64,000 nucleotides of DNA from Mycolicibacterium komanii (lineage in GTDB: Bacteria > Actinomycetota > Actinomycetes > Mycobacteriales > Mycobacteriaceae), in NCBI RefSeq assembly GCF_001050035.1, contig NZ_CVTA01000063.1, positions 1 through 64,000 of the forward strand. The letters are read 5' to 3'. The translations under genes and the position numbers were made by a program. Below, in pieces: positions 1 to 8,708 of this stretch (positions are counted from its first letter, which is position 1; each line of letters begins with the position of its first letter). The notes under the pieces were generated by a model. It made no database searches. It was not told where the DNA came from and worked only from the letters and a program-made list of their open reading frames with translations.

Positions 1-163
1 CATCGACGCGTTCGTCATCAGGGTCGGAACGCAGGGCCGCGACCGCGGCGAGGACCACCAGGGCGCCCGCCGCGATTCGACGGGCCAGGACGGTGCGTGT
101 CCAGTCCGGTCGCAAAATCCCGGTGAGCCGGTGAAACGGCGTCGGATTGAGTGAGTCCCCCAT
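1..163 (-). CDS. SAF-domain protein, N-terminal part only (cut by window edge)
   Basis: The frame begins at an ATG at 163 and runs off the left edge, so only about 54 residues are visible. They begin MGDSLNPTPF, contain a basic stretch (LRPDWTRTVLARR) and then one hydrophobic segment (IAAGALVVLAAVAAL) that should be a membrane anchor or uncleaved signal. This start resembles, from memory, M. tuberculosis Rv0990c, a CpaB/RcpC-like protein with a SAF domain after a single N-terminal membrane helix. The SAF domain itself lies outside the window. It points the same way as ruc, with about 70 bp between the ruc stop and this start. Function in mycobacteria is not known to me. Confidence 0.7.
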   Translation of the reverse strand, partial: MGDSLNPTPFHRLTGILRPDWTRTVLARRIAAGALVVLAAVAALRSDPDDERVD

Positions 164-232
164 GCGGCCAAAGTAGGCAGCGCACCGGGGCGGTGGGCGA
201 GATAGTCGCCCGCCTGTGGATAACCGCGGAGG

Positions 233-559
233 TCAGCTCGACGCCGCGGCCGCCGCGGTCGAGCTCGATGAGGTGGAACCGGAGTCGCTCGACTTATCGG
301 ACGACGACTTCTCGGACGAGGTCGACTTCTCAGAAGAGGCGCTCGAACCGTTGCTGGACCCGTTGGACGAGCTCTTTCCGGCCTCGCGGCTGTCGGTGCG
401 GTAGAAGCCGCTGCCCTTGAACACCACACCCACGTTCCCGAACAGCTTGCGCAGGCGGCCGTTGCACTTCTTGCAGGTGGTCAGCGACGCGTCGCTGAAC
501 GCCTGGATTGCGTCGAACTTGTCGCCGCACTCGGTGCACGCATAGGAATACGTAGGCAC
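233..559 (-). CDS. ruc: Ruc, FmdB-type zinc-ribbon redox-regulated chaperone
   Basis: This 108-residue protein starts at a GTG (559) behind a strong GGGAGGGG ribosome site. The N-terminus is an FmdB/CxxC_CxxC zinc ribbon: MPTYSYACTECG at residues 1-12 and CKKCNGRL near 29-36 supply the four cysteines. The rest is a long Ser/Lys/Glu-rich, surely disordered tail ending in Ala/Ser. The same architecture is known for M. tuberculosis Rv0991c (Ruc), described as an oxidation-activated chaperone that prevents aggregation and works with the DnaK system. A CIRCE operator sits just upstream (587-613), which fits HrcA heat-shock control. Function is inferred from domain layout plus promoter. Confidence 0.88.
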   Translation of the reverse strand: MPTYSYACTECGDKFDAIQAFSDASLTTCKKCNGRLRKLFGNVGVVFKGSGFYRTDSREAGKSSSNGSSNGSSASSEKSTSSEKSSSDKSSDSGSTSSSSTAAAAASS

Positions 560-586
560 GGGACCCCTCCCTGGTGGTCAAATCTG

Positions 587-613
587 TTAGCACTCTACCG
601 GCTCAAGTGCTAG
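587..613 (-). promoter_or_regulatory. CIRCE operator (HrcA site) upstream of ruc
   Basis: TTAGCACTC (587-595), a 9-base spacer, then AAGTGCTAG (605-613). The HrcA consensus is TTAGCACTC-N9-GAGTGCTAA; the left arm is perfect and the right arm differs only at its two end bases. It lies 28-54 bases before the ruc GTG, between ruc and the stop of the cyclo-ligase gene, so it should repress ruc outside heat or protein-folding stress. Confidence 0.85.
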
Positions 614-642
614 AACCGCTACGTGGCGTGCGTCATTCCCGA

Positions 643-1230
643 TCAAGGCGTCTCGAGCGCCACCAATCCCTGTTGCGGCGTCAGCGCATGGGTCATCGAC
701 ACATCGTGCGGTTCAGCAGGCAGCCGGTCCACGAGTTCGTCATCGCGGACCACCGCAACGAGCCGCGCCGACCGCGACACCCACCGCAGCGACCGGTCGT
801 AGAACCCGGCACCACGTCCCAGTCGCACACCGCTCCGATCGACAGCGAGGGCGGGGATCAAGAGCGTGGTGGCACGCGCGACACTCTCGGCCGCCAGCCA
901 CGGCCCCTTCGGCTCACGAAGCCCGAAGCGGCCCTCCACCAACTCCCCGGGCACGTACTCGCCCCACTGCAACGGTTGCGGCACACCCGCGGTGTCGTGC
1001 CTGGCCACCGGAAGCAGCACCCGCACACCGCGACGGGCAAGCGAGTCGATCAGCTCGAGTGAGCCGGGCTCGGAGCCGACGGGCACATACGCGCAGACGG
1101 TTTCCCCGGCCGAGACGAGCGTGGTCGCGTGGCCGGCCAACGCGTGCGCGTCGGCGTCGTGCTCGTGCGCGGGAACCGCCCGGCGGGCTGCCAGCATCTC
1201 CGCCCGTAGCTCTGCCTTCGCCGCGGTCAC
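643..1230 (-). CDS. 5-formyltetrahydrofolate cyclo-ligase
   Basis: A 195-residue enzyme expected to convert 5-formyl-THF to 5,10-methenyl-THF with ATP, rescuing a folate dead end in the cytosol. The C-terminal signature GRGAGFYDRSL, near residues 140-150, is the substrate-binding loop typical of this family, and the length is normal. The GTG at 1230 (VTAAKAELRAEM) is chosen because GGAGGAG lies seven bases upstream; longer in-frame extensions read back through the divergent galU gene and are not real. It is divergent from galU with about 66 bp between the starts, and lies upstream of ruc on the same strand, which has its own CIRCE-controlled promoter. M. tuberculosis has the same gene here (Rv0992c). 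Confidence 0.88.
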   Translation of the reverse strand: MTAAKAELRAEMLAARRAVPAHEHDADAHALAGHATTLVSAGETVCAYVPVGSEPGSLELIDSLARRGVRVLLPVARHDTAGVPQPLQWGEYVPGELVEGRFGLREPKGPWLAAESVARATTLLIPALAVDRSGVRLGRGAGFYDRSLRWVSRSARLVAVVRDDELVDRLPAEPHDVSMTHALTPQQGLVALETP

Positions 1231-1296
1231 GTCATCTCCTCCGGCACGCCGCACCTCGCCATGTTCAACCTGCCCATGGACGTTAATGTGTGAACG

Positions 1297-2208
1297 ATGA
1301 CACGGCCTTTGGTTCCGATCCCCCATACGGCGGTGGTCCCTGCAGCGGGCCTGGGCACGCGATTCCTGCCCGCCACCAAGACGGTCCCCAAGGAACTGCT
1401 CCCCGTCGTTGACACGCCTGGCATCGAGCTCGTCGCCGCGGAGGCGGCAGAAGCGGGCGCGGAACGGCTGATCATCATCACGTCCGAGGGCAAGGACGGA
1501 GTCGTCGCGCACTTCGTCGAAGATCTCGTGCTCGAGGGCACGCTGGAGGAGCGCGGCAAGAAGTCGATGCTCGAGAAGGTGCGTCGCGCCCCGGCCCTCA
1601 TCAAGGTCGAGTCGGTGGTGCAGGCCGAGCCGCTCGGCCTCGGCCACGCGGTCAGCTGCGTGGAGCCGAAGCTGGGGCCGGACGAGGACGCGATCGCGGT
1701 GCTGCTGCCCGACGACCTCGTGCTGCCGACCGGCGTGCTGGAGACGATGTCGAAGGTGCGGGCCAAACGCGGCGGCTCGGTGCTGTGCGCGATCGAGGTG
1801 CCACGCGAGGAGATCAGCGCCTACGGCGTCTTCGATGTCGAACCCGTCTCCGATACCAACAACCCGAACGTCATGCGCGTGAAGGGGATGTATGAGAAGC
1901 CGAAGGCCGAGAACGCGCCGTCGCCGTACGCCGCGGCCGGCCGGTACGTCCTCGACCGGGCGATCTTCGATGCACTGCGGCGGGTTCCGCGCGGCGCCGG
2001 CGGCGAGATCCAGTTGACCGACGCCGTCGCGTTGCTCATCAATGAGGGGCATCCCGTCCACGTCGTCGTGCACCGCGGCTCTCGACACGACCTCGGAAAT
2101 CCCGGAGGCTACCTCAAGGCTGCGGTTGACTTTGCGTTGAAGCGCGATGACTACGGGCCGGAACTCCGGCGGTGGTTGGTGGAGCGATTGGGGCTGGTCG
2201 ACTGCTGA
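1297..2208 (+). CDS. galU: UTP-glucose-1-phosphate uridylyltransferase
   Basis: GalU makes UDP-glucose from UTP and glucose-1-phosphate, feeding glycans, trehalose and cell-wall polysaccharides. The 303-residue length is normal. The nucleotidyltransferase motif VPAAGLGTRFLPATKTVPKE is at about residues 11-30, and VLLPDDLVL (near 146) is the metal-binding loop. The ATG at 1297 gives the expected N-terminus; no strong ribosome site is visible, so the mRNA may have a very short leader. It is followed after 27 bases by glp, and the galU-glp-rimJ-sepX order is a conserved actinobacterial cluster. Confidence 0.95.
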   Translation: MTRPLVPIPHTAVVPAAGLGTRFLPATKTVPKELLPVVDTPGIELVAAEAAEAGAERLIIITSEGKDGVVAHFVEDLVLEGTLEERGKKSMLEKVRRAPALIKVESVVQAEPLGLGHAVSCVEPKLGPDEDAIAVLLPDDLVLPTGVLETMSKVRAKRGGSVLCAIEVPREEISAYGVFDVEPVSDTNNPNVMRVKGMYEKPKAENAPSPYAAAGRYVLDRAIFDALRRVPRGAGGEIQLTDAVALLINEGHPVHVVVHRGSRHDLGNPGGYLKAAVDFALKRDDYGPELRRWLVERLGLVDC

Positions 2209-2235
2209 GAGCCCCGACGCATAGATAGGGGTGCA

Positions 2236-3492
2236 GTGCGTTCGGTCGAGGAACAGCAGGCACGGGTTGCGGCTGCGGCGGTTGCGCCGCGCCCGGTTCG
2301 GGTGGCGATTGCCGAGGCGCAGGGGTTGATGTGCGCCGAGGAGGTGGTCACTGAGCGTCCGTTGCCCGGATTCGATCAGGCCGCGATCGACGGATACGCG
2401 GTGCGCAGCGTGGACGTGCTCGGCATCGGCGACGACGGCGACGGAGAAGAGACGTCGGACGGCGAGGTGAGCCTGCCGGTGATGGGTGTGATCGAAGCCG
2501 GCGCTCGGACCCCCAGCCGATTACAGCCGCGGCAGGCCGCGCGCGTGCAGACCGGCGCTCCGATGCCGACCCTCGCCGACGCGGTGCTCCCGCTGCGCTG
2601 GACCGACGGCGGCGATGCGCGGGTGAAGGTGTTGCGCGGCGTCCGGTCGGGTGCGTACGTGCGACGGACGGGCGACGATGTCCAACCCGGCGATGTTGCG
2701 GTCCGAGCCGGCACGATCATCGGTCCGGCGCAGGTCGGTCTGCTGGCCGCGGTCGGCAGGGAACGGGTCCTGGTGCATCCGCGGCCGCGGCTGTCGGTGC
2801 TGTGCGTCGGCGGTGAGCTCGTCGACATCTCGCGCACGCCCGGCAATGGGCAGGTCTACGACGTGAACTCCTACGCGCTGGCCGCCGCGGGCCGTGACGC
2901 GGGTGCAGAGGTGAACCGGGTCGGCATCGTCGACACCGACCCGAAGCGGCTTCGCGAGGTGGTCGAGGGTCAGCTCAATCGCGCCGAGGTCGTCGTCATC
3001 GCCGGTGCGGTCGGCGGGGCGGCGGCCGAGGGCGTCCGCTCGGTGCTCTCCGAGCTGGGGGAGATGGAGGTGACCCGCATCGCCATGCACCCGGGGTCGG
3101 TGCAGGGGTTCGGTCAGCTCGGCCGCGACGGCGTGCCGGTGTTCCTGTTGCCCGCCAACCCGGTCAGCGCGCTGGTGGTGTTCGAGGTGATGGTGCGTCC
3201 ACTGATCCGACTGTCGCTGGGTAAGCGGCAGGCGCACCGACGCGTCGTCCAGGCCCGCGCCCTGTCGCCCATCGAGTCGGTTGCTGGACGGACGGGATAT
3301 CTGCGCGGTCAGCTCATGCGCGATCAAGACACCGGCGAGTATCTCGTGCAGGCGCTCGGCGGAGCGCCCGGCGCGTCGCATCTGCTGGCCACGCTGGCCG
3401 AAGCGAACTGTCTGGTGGTCGTTCCCTCCGAGGCCGAACAGATCCGCACCGGCGAGATCGTCGACGTCGCATTCCTGGCACAACGCGGCTGA
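2236..3492 (+). CDS. glp: Glp, gephyrin/MoeA-like divisome protein
   Basis: A 418-residue full-length MoeA-fold protein. Normally MoeA inserts molybdate into molybdopterin. Here several signature positions are altered: the GGVSxGxxD motif reads AGAVGGAAAEGV (residues 256-267), GDEL reads GGEL (VGGELVDISRTPG), and the LPGNPVS loop reads LPANPVS. The MPT-binding face is therefore unlikely to be catalytically normal. In corynebacteria the MoeA homologue of this cluster, Glp, is a gephyrin-like divisome component that binds the membrane protein GlpR; the sepX/glpR gene is two genes downstream here. I call it Glp on that context and the motif loss. The GTG at 2236 is the first start of the frame. 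rimJ begins 16 bases after the stop. Confidence 0.82.
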   Translation: MRSVEEQQARVAAAAVAPRPVRVAIAEAQGLMCAEEVVTERPLPGFDQAAIDGYAVRSVDVLGIGDDGDGEETSDGEVSLPVMGVIEAGARTPSRLQPRQAARVQTGAPMPTLADAVLPLRWTDGGDARVKVLRGVRSGAYVRRTGDDVQPGDVAVRAGTIIGPAQVGLLAAVGRERVLVHPRPRLSVLCVGGELVDISRTPGNGQVYDVNSYALAAAGRDAGAEVNRVGIVDTDPKRLREVVEGQLNRAEVVVIAGAVGGAAAEGVRSVLSELGEMEVTRIAMHPGSVQGFGQLGRDGVPVFLLPANPVSALVVFEVMVRPLIRLSLGKRQAHRRVVQARALSPIESVAGRTGYLRGQLMRDQDTGEYLVQALGGAPGASHLLATLAEANCLVVVPSEAEQIRTGEIVDVAFLAQRG

Positions 3493-3508
3493 TCCGCGCG
3501 GTGTCGAC

Positions 3509-4162
3509 GTGAACCTGTGGCGGTCCAGTTCGATACACCCGGGTTGGCCGATGTCCGCCGGGCCGCTGCGGGTGGCCGCCGGCGTCGTGCGGTTGCGTCC
3601 CATTCGGTTCAGAGACGGCGCGCAGTGGAGCCGCGCCCGGCTGGCCGACCGGGCACACCTGGAGCCGTGGGAACCGGCTGCCGGTGCGGATTGGGAGACA
3701 CGCCACGCCATCACGTCGTGGCCCTCGGTGTGTTCGGGTCTTCGGTCGGAGGCGCGTAAGGGGCGGATGGTGCCCTTTGTGATCGAGCTCGACGACCAGT
3801 TCTGCGGGCAACTGACGATCGGCAACGTCACGCATGGGGCGCTGCGATCGGCGTGGATCGGCTACTGGGTGGCCAAGGCGGTGAACGGCGGCGGCGTCGC
3901 GACGGCCGCCCTGGCGTTGGGTGTCGACCACTGCTTCGGCCCGGCCGGGCTGCATCGGGTCGAAGCGACCGTGCGTCCGGAAAACGCTGCCAGCCGTGCG
4001 GTTTTGGCTAAAGTCGGCTTTCGCGAGGAGGGACTGCTGCGCCGGTATCTCGACGTCGACGGCGCCTGGCGCGATCACCTCCTGGTTGCCATCACGATCG
4101 ACGAACTCACCGGATCGGCGGCCTCGGCGCTCGTGCGGCAGGGGCGCGCCGAGTGGGCATAA
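3509..4162 (+). CDS. rimJ: RimJ-type GNAT N-acetyltransferase
   Basis: This 217-residue GNAT acetyltransferase resembles RimJ/RimL, which acetylate N-terminal residues of ribosomal proteins using acetyl-CoA. Visible features are VRLRPIRFRD near the N-terminus, the central IGYWVAKAVNGGGVATAAL (pyrophosphate-binding loop in degenerate form) and the late motif VRPENAASRAVLAKVGFREE, which is characteristic of the family. The GTG at 3509 (VNLWRSSS) is chosen to match the mycobacterial family N-terminus; upstream starts overlap glp. It lies between glp and sepX as in other actinobacteria, so it may be co-transcribed with a divisome operon even though its own substrate is unknown. Confidence 0.88.
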   Translation: MNLWRSSSIHPGWPMSAGPLRVAAGVVRLRPIRFRDGAQWSRARLADRAHLEPWEPAAGADWETRHAITSWPSVCSGLRSEARKGRMVPFVIELDDQFCGQLTIGNVTHGALRSAWIGYWVAKAVNGGGVATAALALGVDHCFGPAGLHRVEATVRPENAASRAVLAKVGFREEGLLRRYLDVDGAWRDHLLVAITIDELTGSAASALVRQGRAEWA

Positions 4163-4256
4163 TGCGGCGGACCTACGCGAGATCTGCGGCAGGGCCGTGC
4201 GGTCAGCAAAATCGCGACCCTGGCGTTGTTCTCGCGGTACCGGGGACACGCCCGCT

Positions 4257-4279
4257 GTTACAAAAGTGACATTTGTGAC
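4257..4279 (+). promoter_or_regulatory. Three tandem GTNAC repeats, MtrA-like, upstream of sepX
   Basis: GTTAC (4257-4261), AAAA, GTGAC (4266-4270), ATTT, GTGAC (4275-4279): three half-site-like repeats with a strict 9-base period. MtrA, the mycobacterial cell-cycle response regulator, recognises direct GTNAC-type repeats, but usually at 11-base spacing (see rpfB at 29437), so the assignment is tentative. The repeats lie about 107 bases before sepX, a cell-division gene. Confidence 0.4.
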
Positions 4280-4300
4280 TGTTGGTGCTTGTCAGCAGCG

Positions 4301-4318
4301 AATTACAGGTGTGTAATT
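4301..4318. repeat. Inverted repeat AATTACA-N4-TGTAATT before sepX
   Basis: A perfect 7-base dyad with a GGTG spacer, AT-rich in an otherwise GC-rich region, located 67 bases before the sepX start. It could be an operator for an unknown regulator or part of the promoter. It is too AT-rich and weak to be a convincing terminator. Confidence 0.45.
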
Positions 4319-4385
4319 GTCTCGGCGCGCCGCCCACGGATGCGCAGGTCACAGACCTAGCCTTTAGGGGAAAGGAGCAGGCGAC

Positions 4386-5414
4386 ATGCCAAGCATCCCC
4401 CAGTCCCTTCTGTGGATATCCCTCGTCGTCCTCTGGCTCTTCGTGCTCGTGCCGATGCTGATCAGCAAGCGCGACACGGTGCGACGGACCAGTGACGTCG
4501 CGCTGGCGACGCGCGTGCTCAACAGCGGCCGCAACGCCCGACTGCTGAAACGGCGCGGCCCCGCCGCCGGCCACGCCAGTGATCCGGATTGGCGGCCTTC
4601 GGAAGTGGACCTCGACGACGAGCTCGAACCGGAATCGGAGCCCGTGGGCCGCGCGGTCGTGCGCGCCGCCGCGGTCGGCGTCCAGGAGAAAGTGGAGCCC
4701 GACTACCTCGACGTGGACGTCATCGACGAGGACTCGGGCGCGCTTCCCGTTGGCGAGTCGGATCGGCAGGAAGTCGAAAAAGAAGAGCTCACACTGCAAT
4801 TCGACGAGGCCGTCGATGAGGTCGTCGACGAGGTCGCTGACGACGCCGATGACGAGGCCGTCGCCGAGGAGCGAGCCGTCGAACCCGACGAAGATCAGGA
4901 CGACGAGTACGAGACCGTCGACGACTCGTCGGGACTGGAGGCGCCGTCGGAAGCCGACCTGCGGATGGCCGACTCGTTGTCCGAAGCGCGCCGTCGCCGC
5001 CACGAGTCGAAGACCTCGGCCGCAGTGAGCGAACGCAAGTACAAATTCCGCAAGCGGATGCTGACGTCGCTGGGCGTGCTGCTGGTGGCGTCGGCCGCCG
5101 CAGCGTTCACGCTGAGCCCGACGCTGTGGTGGCTGTGTGGCGCGGTCGGCGGTTTCACCGTGATGTACCTGGGCTATCTGCGGCGCCAGACCCGGATCGA
5201 GGAGCGGCTGCGTCGTAGGCGTGCGCAGCGCATCGCCCGTTCGCGGCTGGGCGTGGAGAACACCGATGACCGCGAGTTCGACGTGGTGCCCGCCCGGCTG
5301 CGGCGCCCGGGTTCAGTCGTGCTGGAGATCGATGACGAGGACCCGATCTTCGAGCATCTGGACTACGCCCCGTTCGCGCGGCACTTCGACCTGCCGCGGG
5401 CTGCGGGCCAGTAG
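4386..5414 (+). CDS. sepX: SepX/GlpR divisome membrane protein
   Basis: A 342-residue membrane protein. An N-terminal membrane helix (about residues 6-26) is followed by a long, very acidic cytoplasmic linker (about 70-195, dense in Asp/Glu) and two further helices (about 226-245 and 249-266), then a basic and mixed C-terminal region. This layout and position downstream of glp and rimJ match Streptomyces SepX and the corynebacterial Glp receptor GlpR; M. tuberculosis Rv0996 is the counterpart. The role is at the septum, connecting Glp and FtsZ-associated proteins to the membrane. The ATG at 4386 has AAAGGAG 9 bases upstream. A 223-base gap with possible regulatory repeats separates it from rimJ, so it may have its own promoter. 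Confidence 0.85.
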   Translation: MPSIPQSLLWISLVVLWLFVLVPMLISKRDTVRRTSDVALATRVLNSGRNARLLKRRGPAAGHASDPDWRPSEVDLDDELEPESEPVGRAVVRAAAVGVQEKVEPDYLDVDVIDEDSGALPVGESDRQEVEKEELTLQFDEAVDEVVDEVADDADDEAVAEERAVEPDEDQDDEYETVDDSSGLEAPSEADLRMADSLSEARRRRHESKTSAAVSERKYKFRKRMLTSLGVLLVASAAAAFTLSPTLWWLCGAVGGFTVMYLGYLRRQTRIEERLRRRRAQRIARSRLGVENTDDREFDVVPARLRRPGSVVLEIDDEDPIFEHLDYAPFARHFDLPRAAGQ

Positions 5415-5453
5415 ACCGACGAACGCCGTCGATTTTCGGCGGCCGTCCGGTGG

Positions 5454-5471
5454 CTGGTAGCCTGCTACCGG
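5454..5471 (+). terminator. Possible stem-loop terminator after sepX
   Basis: CTGGTAG-CCTG-CTACCGG forms a 7-bp stem (one G-T pair) with a 4-base loop, 40 bases after the sepX stop and six bases before the tRNA. There is no T-tract. It may end the sepX transcript or act in tRNA leader processing. Confidence 0.35.
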
Positions 5472-5476
5472 TATCA

Positions 5477-5549
5477 GGGGCTATGGCGCAGTTGGTAGCG
5501 CGACTCGTTCGCATCGAGTAGGTCAGGGGTTCGATTCCCCTTAGCTCCA
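5477..5549 (+). tRNA. tRNA-Ala (anticodon CGC)
   Basis: A 73-base cloverleaf. GGGGCTA (5477-5483) pairs with TAGCTCC (5542-5548) and includes the G3:U70 wobble pair that identifies alanine tRNAs; the discriminator is A at 5549. The anticodon loop TTCGCAT gives CGC, reading GCG codons. The T-loop is GGTTCGATTCC. CCA is not encoded. Confidence 0.95.
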
Positions 5550-5888
5550 CAAAGTTCGATCTAGTCGATGACCGCCGTGCATATGTCGCTTCCAATGTCG
5601 GCCCCGGCACAAACCGTCCTCGCTCGTGGTCGTCGAACCCAACAAGCCGCTCAGGCAGGCGGCGACACGGCTGGACGGCAAACTGGCCGCGTTCGCCTCG
5701 AAAGTCACCGGAGTCTCGGGGGCGGCATGACCGCCGTCTGATCTCGCACCGTTTACCGCGTCACGAAGTGGGGCACAGATCGCCGCAGTGGGTGGCGATC
5801 GGTGAGGGTTGCATCGGTGTCACCCGCGAGGCGGTCAGCGGGGTCAACCTCTTTGTTGAGCAGACAGCTCTGCCTCGCTGCCCGTCGT
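5550..5888. other. Gene-poor region with a possible gene remnant
   Basis: This 339-base stretch between the tRNA and the SDR gene holds no convincing gene. A short plus-strand frame from GTG 5626 to TGA 5730 encodes 34 residues (starts VVVEPNKPLRQ and ends SKVTGVSGAA) with mycobacterial-like codon use. It reads like the C-terminal end of a once longer protein, and the frame stays open for some codons upstream. No integrase-like motif or tRNA-end duplication is visible, so I cannot call an attachment site. Confidence 0.4.
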
Positions 5889-6689
5889 CTACTTACTCGC
5901 GGTCGTCGCGAGCCCGCCGTCGACGGGGATGACCGCTCCGGTGAGGAACGCACCCGCCCGGCTGGCGAGAAAGACGGCGATGCCGGCCATGTCGTCGTCG
6001 CGTCCGATCCGGCGCAGCGGAGCCGACGCCGCGATCTGATCGCCGAACGCATCGAGGGTCGCGGCCATCATTTTCGACGGAAATGCGCCTGGGGCAACGG
6101 CGTTGACGGTGATGTGCTGCGGACCCAGCTCGCGGGCGAGGACACGGGTGAGATGGTGGACCGCTGCCTTGCTGCTGCTGTAGGAGTACGTCGGCAGCTC
6201 GGGGACGCGGATGCCGTCGACGCTGCCGAGGTTGATGACCCGGGCCGGATCGTCGGCGGCTCCGGCGGCGCGAAGTGCGGGCAGCAGCGCCTGAACGAGC
6301 CAGAACGGGGACTTGACGTTGACGTTGAGGATCTTGTCCCACGCGGAGTCGGGGAAGCTCTCCAGCGGCTCACCCCAGGTGGCGCCCGCGTTGTTGACCA
6401 GAATGTGCAACGGCTCGCCGCCGCCGGTCACCTCTTCGGCAAGCCGTATGCATTCGTCGTGTCGCGACAGGTCGGCGGGTACGGCCCGGACCTGCCCGAA
6501 ATGTGACAACTCGGCCTGTGCGCGCTCGCACGCGTCGGCCTTGCGCGAGCTGATCACGACGCTGGCGCCGGCCTGCAGCAACCCGCGGGTCATCATCATC
6601 CCGATGCCGCTCGTGCCGCCGGTGACGAGGGCGCGCTTGCCGGTGAGGTCGAAAAGTTCTGTGTGCGTGCTGAACTGACCGTCACTCAT
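5889..6689 (-). CDS. SDR family oxidoreductase (RhlG/FabG-like)
   Basis: A 266-residue classical short-chain dehydrogenase/reductase. It has the NAD(P) motif VTGGTSGIG near residue 23, NNAG near residue 103, the catalytic Ser in LGSVDG, and the YSYSSSK tyrosine-lysine pair. The C-terminal IPVDGGLATT is typical. The sequence is closest in feel to RhlG or 3-oxoacyl reductase types; the substrate is not predictable. I prefer the ATG at 6689 over a TTG at 6695 because GGAGG is 9 bases from the ATG but only 3 from the TTG. It follows sodA on the same strand with a gap of about 50 bases. Confidence 0.85.
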   Translation of the reverse strand: MSDGQFSTHTELFDLTGKRALVTGGTSGIGMMMTRGLLQAGASVVISSRKADACERAQAELSHFGQVRAVPADLSRHDECIRLAEEVTGGGEPLHILVNNAGATWGEPLESFPDSAWDKILNVNVKSPFWLVQALLPALRAAGAADDPARVINLGSVDGIRVPELPTYSYSSSKAAVHHLTRVLARELGPQHITVNAVAPGAFPSKMMAATLDAFGDQIAASAPLRRIGRDDDMAGIAVFLASRAGAFLTGAVIPVDGGLATTASK

Positions 6690-6741
6690 CGGCAAGCGCC
6701 TCCATCGTCGTCTCCGCGGCGCACGGCCGCCTCGACTGAGG

Positions 6742-7362
6742 CTAGAAGATGAGGCCGGAGGCCTTGCTGGTGGCCGCGGCGAACCGGTTCTGCACGTCCT
6801 CCCAATTCACCACGTTCCAGAACGCCTTGACGTAATCGGCCTTTACGTTCTTGTACTGCAGGTAATACGCGTGCTCCCACATGTCGACCTGCAGCAGCGG
6901 GATGATGCCCAGCGGCACGTTGGCCTGCTGGTCGTAGAGCTGGAAGGTGAGCAACCGCTGACCGAGGGTGTCGTAGCCGAGGACGCCCCAACCCGAGCCC
7001 TGCAGGCCGTTGGCGGCCGCGGCGAATTGCGCCTGGAACTTGTCGAACGACCCGAACTGGTCGTCGATGGCGGCGGCCAGGTCGCCGGTCGGCTTGTCGC
7101 CCCCGTTCGGGGAGAGGTTCTTCCACCAAATCGTGTGGTTGACGTGCCCGCCGAGATGGAACGCGAGGTTCTTCTCGTTGAGGAAGATCGCGGCGTGGTC
7201 GCCGTTGGCGCGGGCTTCTTCGAGTTTGGCGATCGCGTCGTTCACGCCTTTGACGTAGGTGGCGTGGTGCTTGCTGTGGTGAATCTCGTTGATCTGGCCC
7301 GAAATATGCGGCTCCAGGGCGCCATAGTCGTAGTCGAGGTCAGGCAGTGTGTACTCGCCCAT
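6742..7362 (-). CDS. sodA: Superoxide dismutase, Mn type
   Basis: A 206-residue Fe/Mn superoxide dismutase that removes superoxide. Metal ligands are visible as His28, His76, Asp160 and His164 ([11 protein letters not shown]). Residue 145 is Gln (LYDQQ). In the iron enzyme of M. tuberculosis it is His, while Mn enzymes of rapid growers such as M. smegmatis have Gln, so this should be a manganese enzyme. No signal peptide is present. The ATG at 7362 has a GAAAGGA site upstream. A short GCCTC-GACT-GAGGC hairpin overlaps the stop codon (6729-6742). Confidence 0.95.
   Translation of the reverse strand: MGEYTLPDLDYDYGALEPHISGQINEIHHSKHHATYVKGVNDAIAKLEEARANGDHAAIFLNEKNLAFHLGGHVNHTIWWKNLSPNGGDKPTGDLAAAIDDQFGSFDKFQAQFAAAANGLQGSGWGVLGYDTLGQRLLTFQLYDQQANVPLGIIPLLQVDMWEHAYYLQYKNVKADYVKAFWNVVNWEDVQNRFAAATSKASGLIF

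Positions 7363-8707
<1,345 letters not shown>

Positions 8708-8708
<1 letters not shown>

Noticed and set aside
1231..2088. Long upstream extension of the cyclo-ligase gene on the minus strand
   Set aside because: It is antisense to galU; the start at 1230 has a good ribosome site and the normal family length.
5477..5888. Prophage or island attachment site at tRNA-Ala
   Set aside because: No repeat of the tRNA 3' end, no integrase and no phage-like genes are visible in the window.
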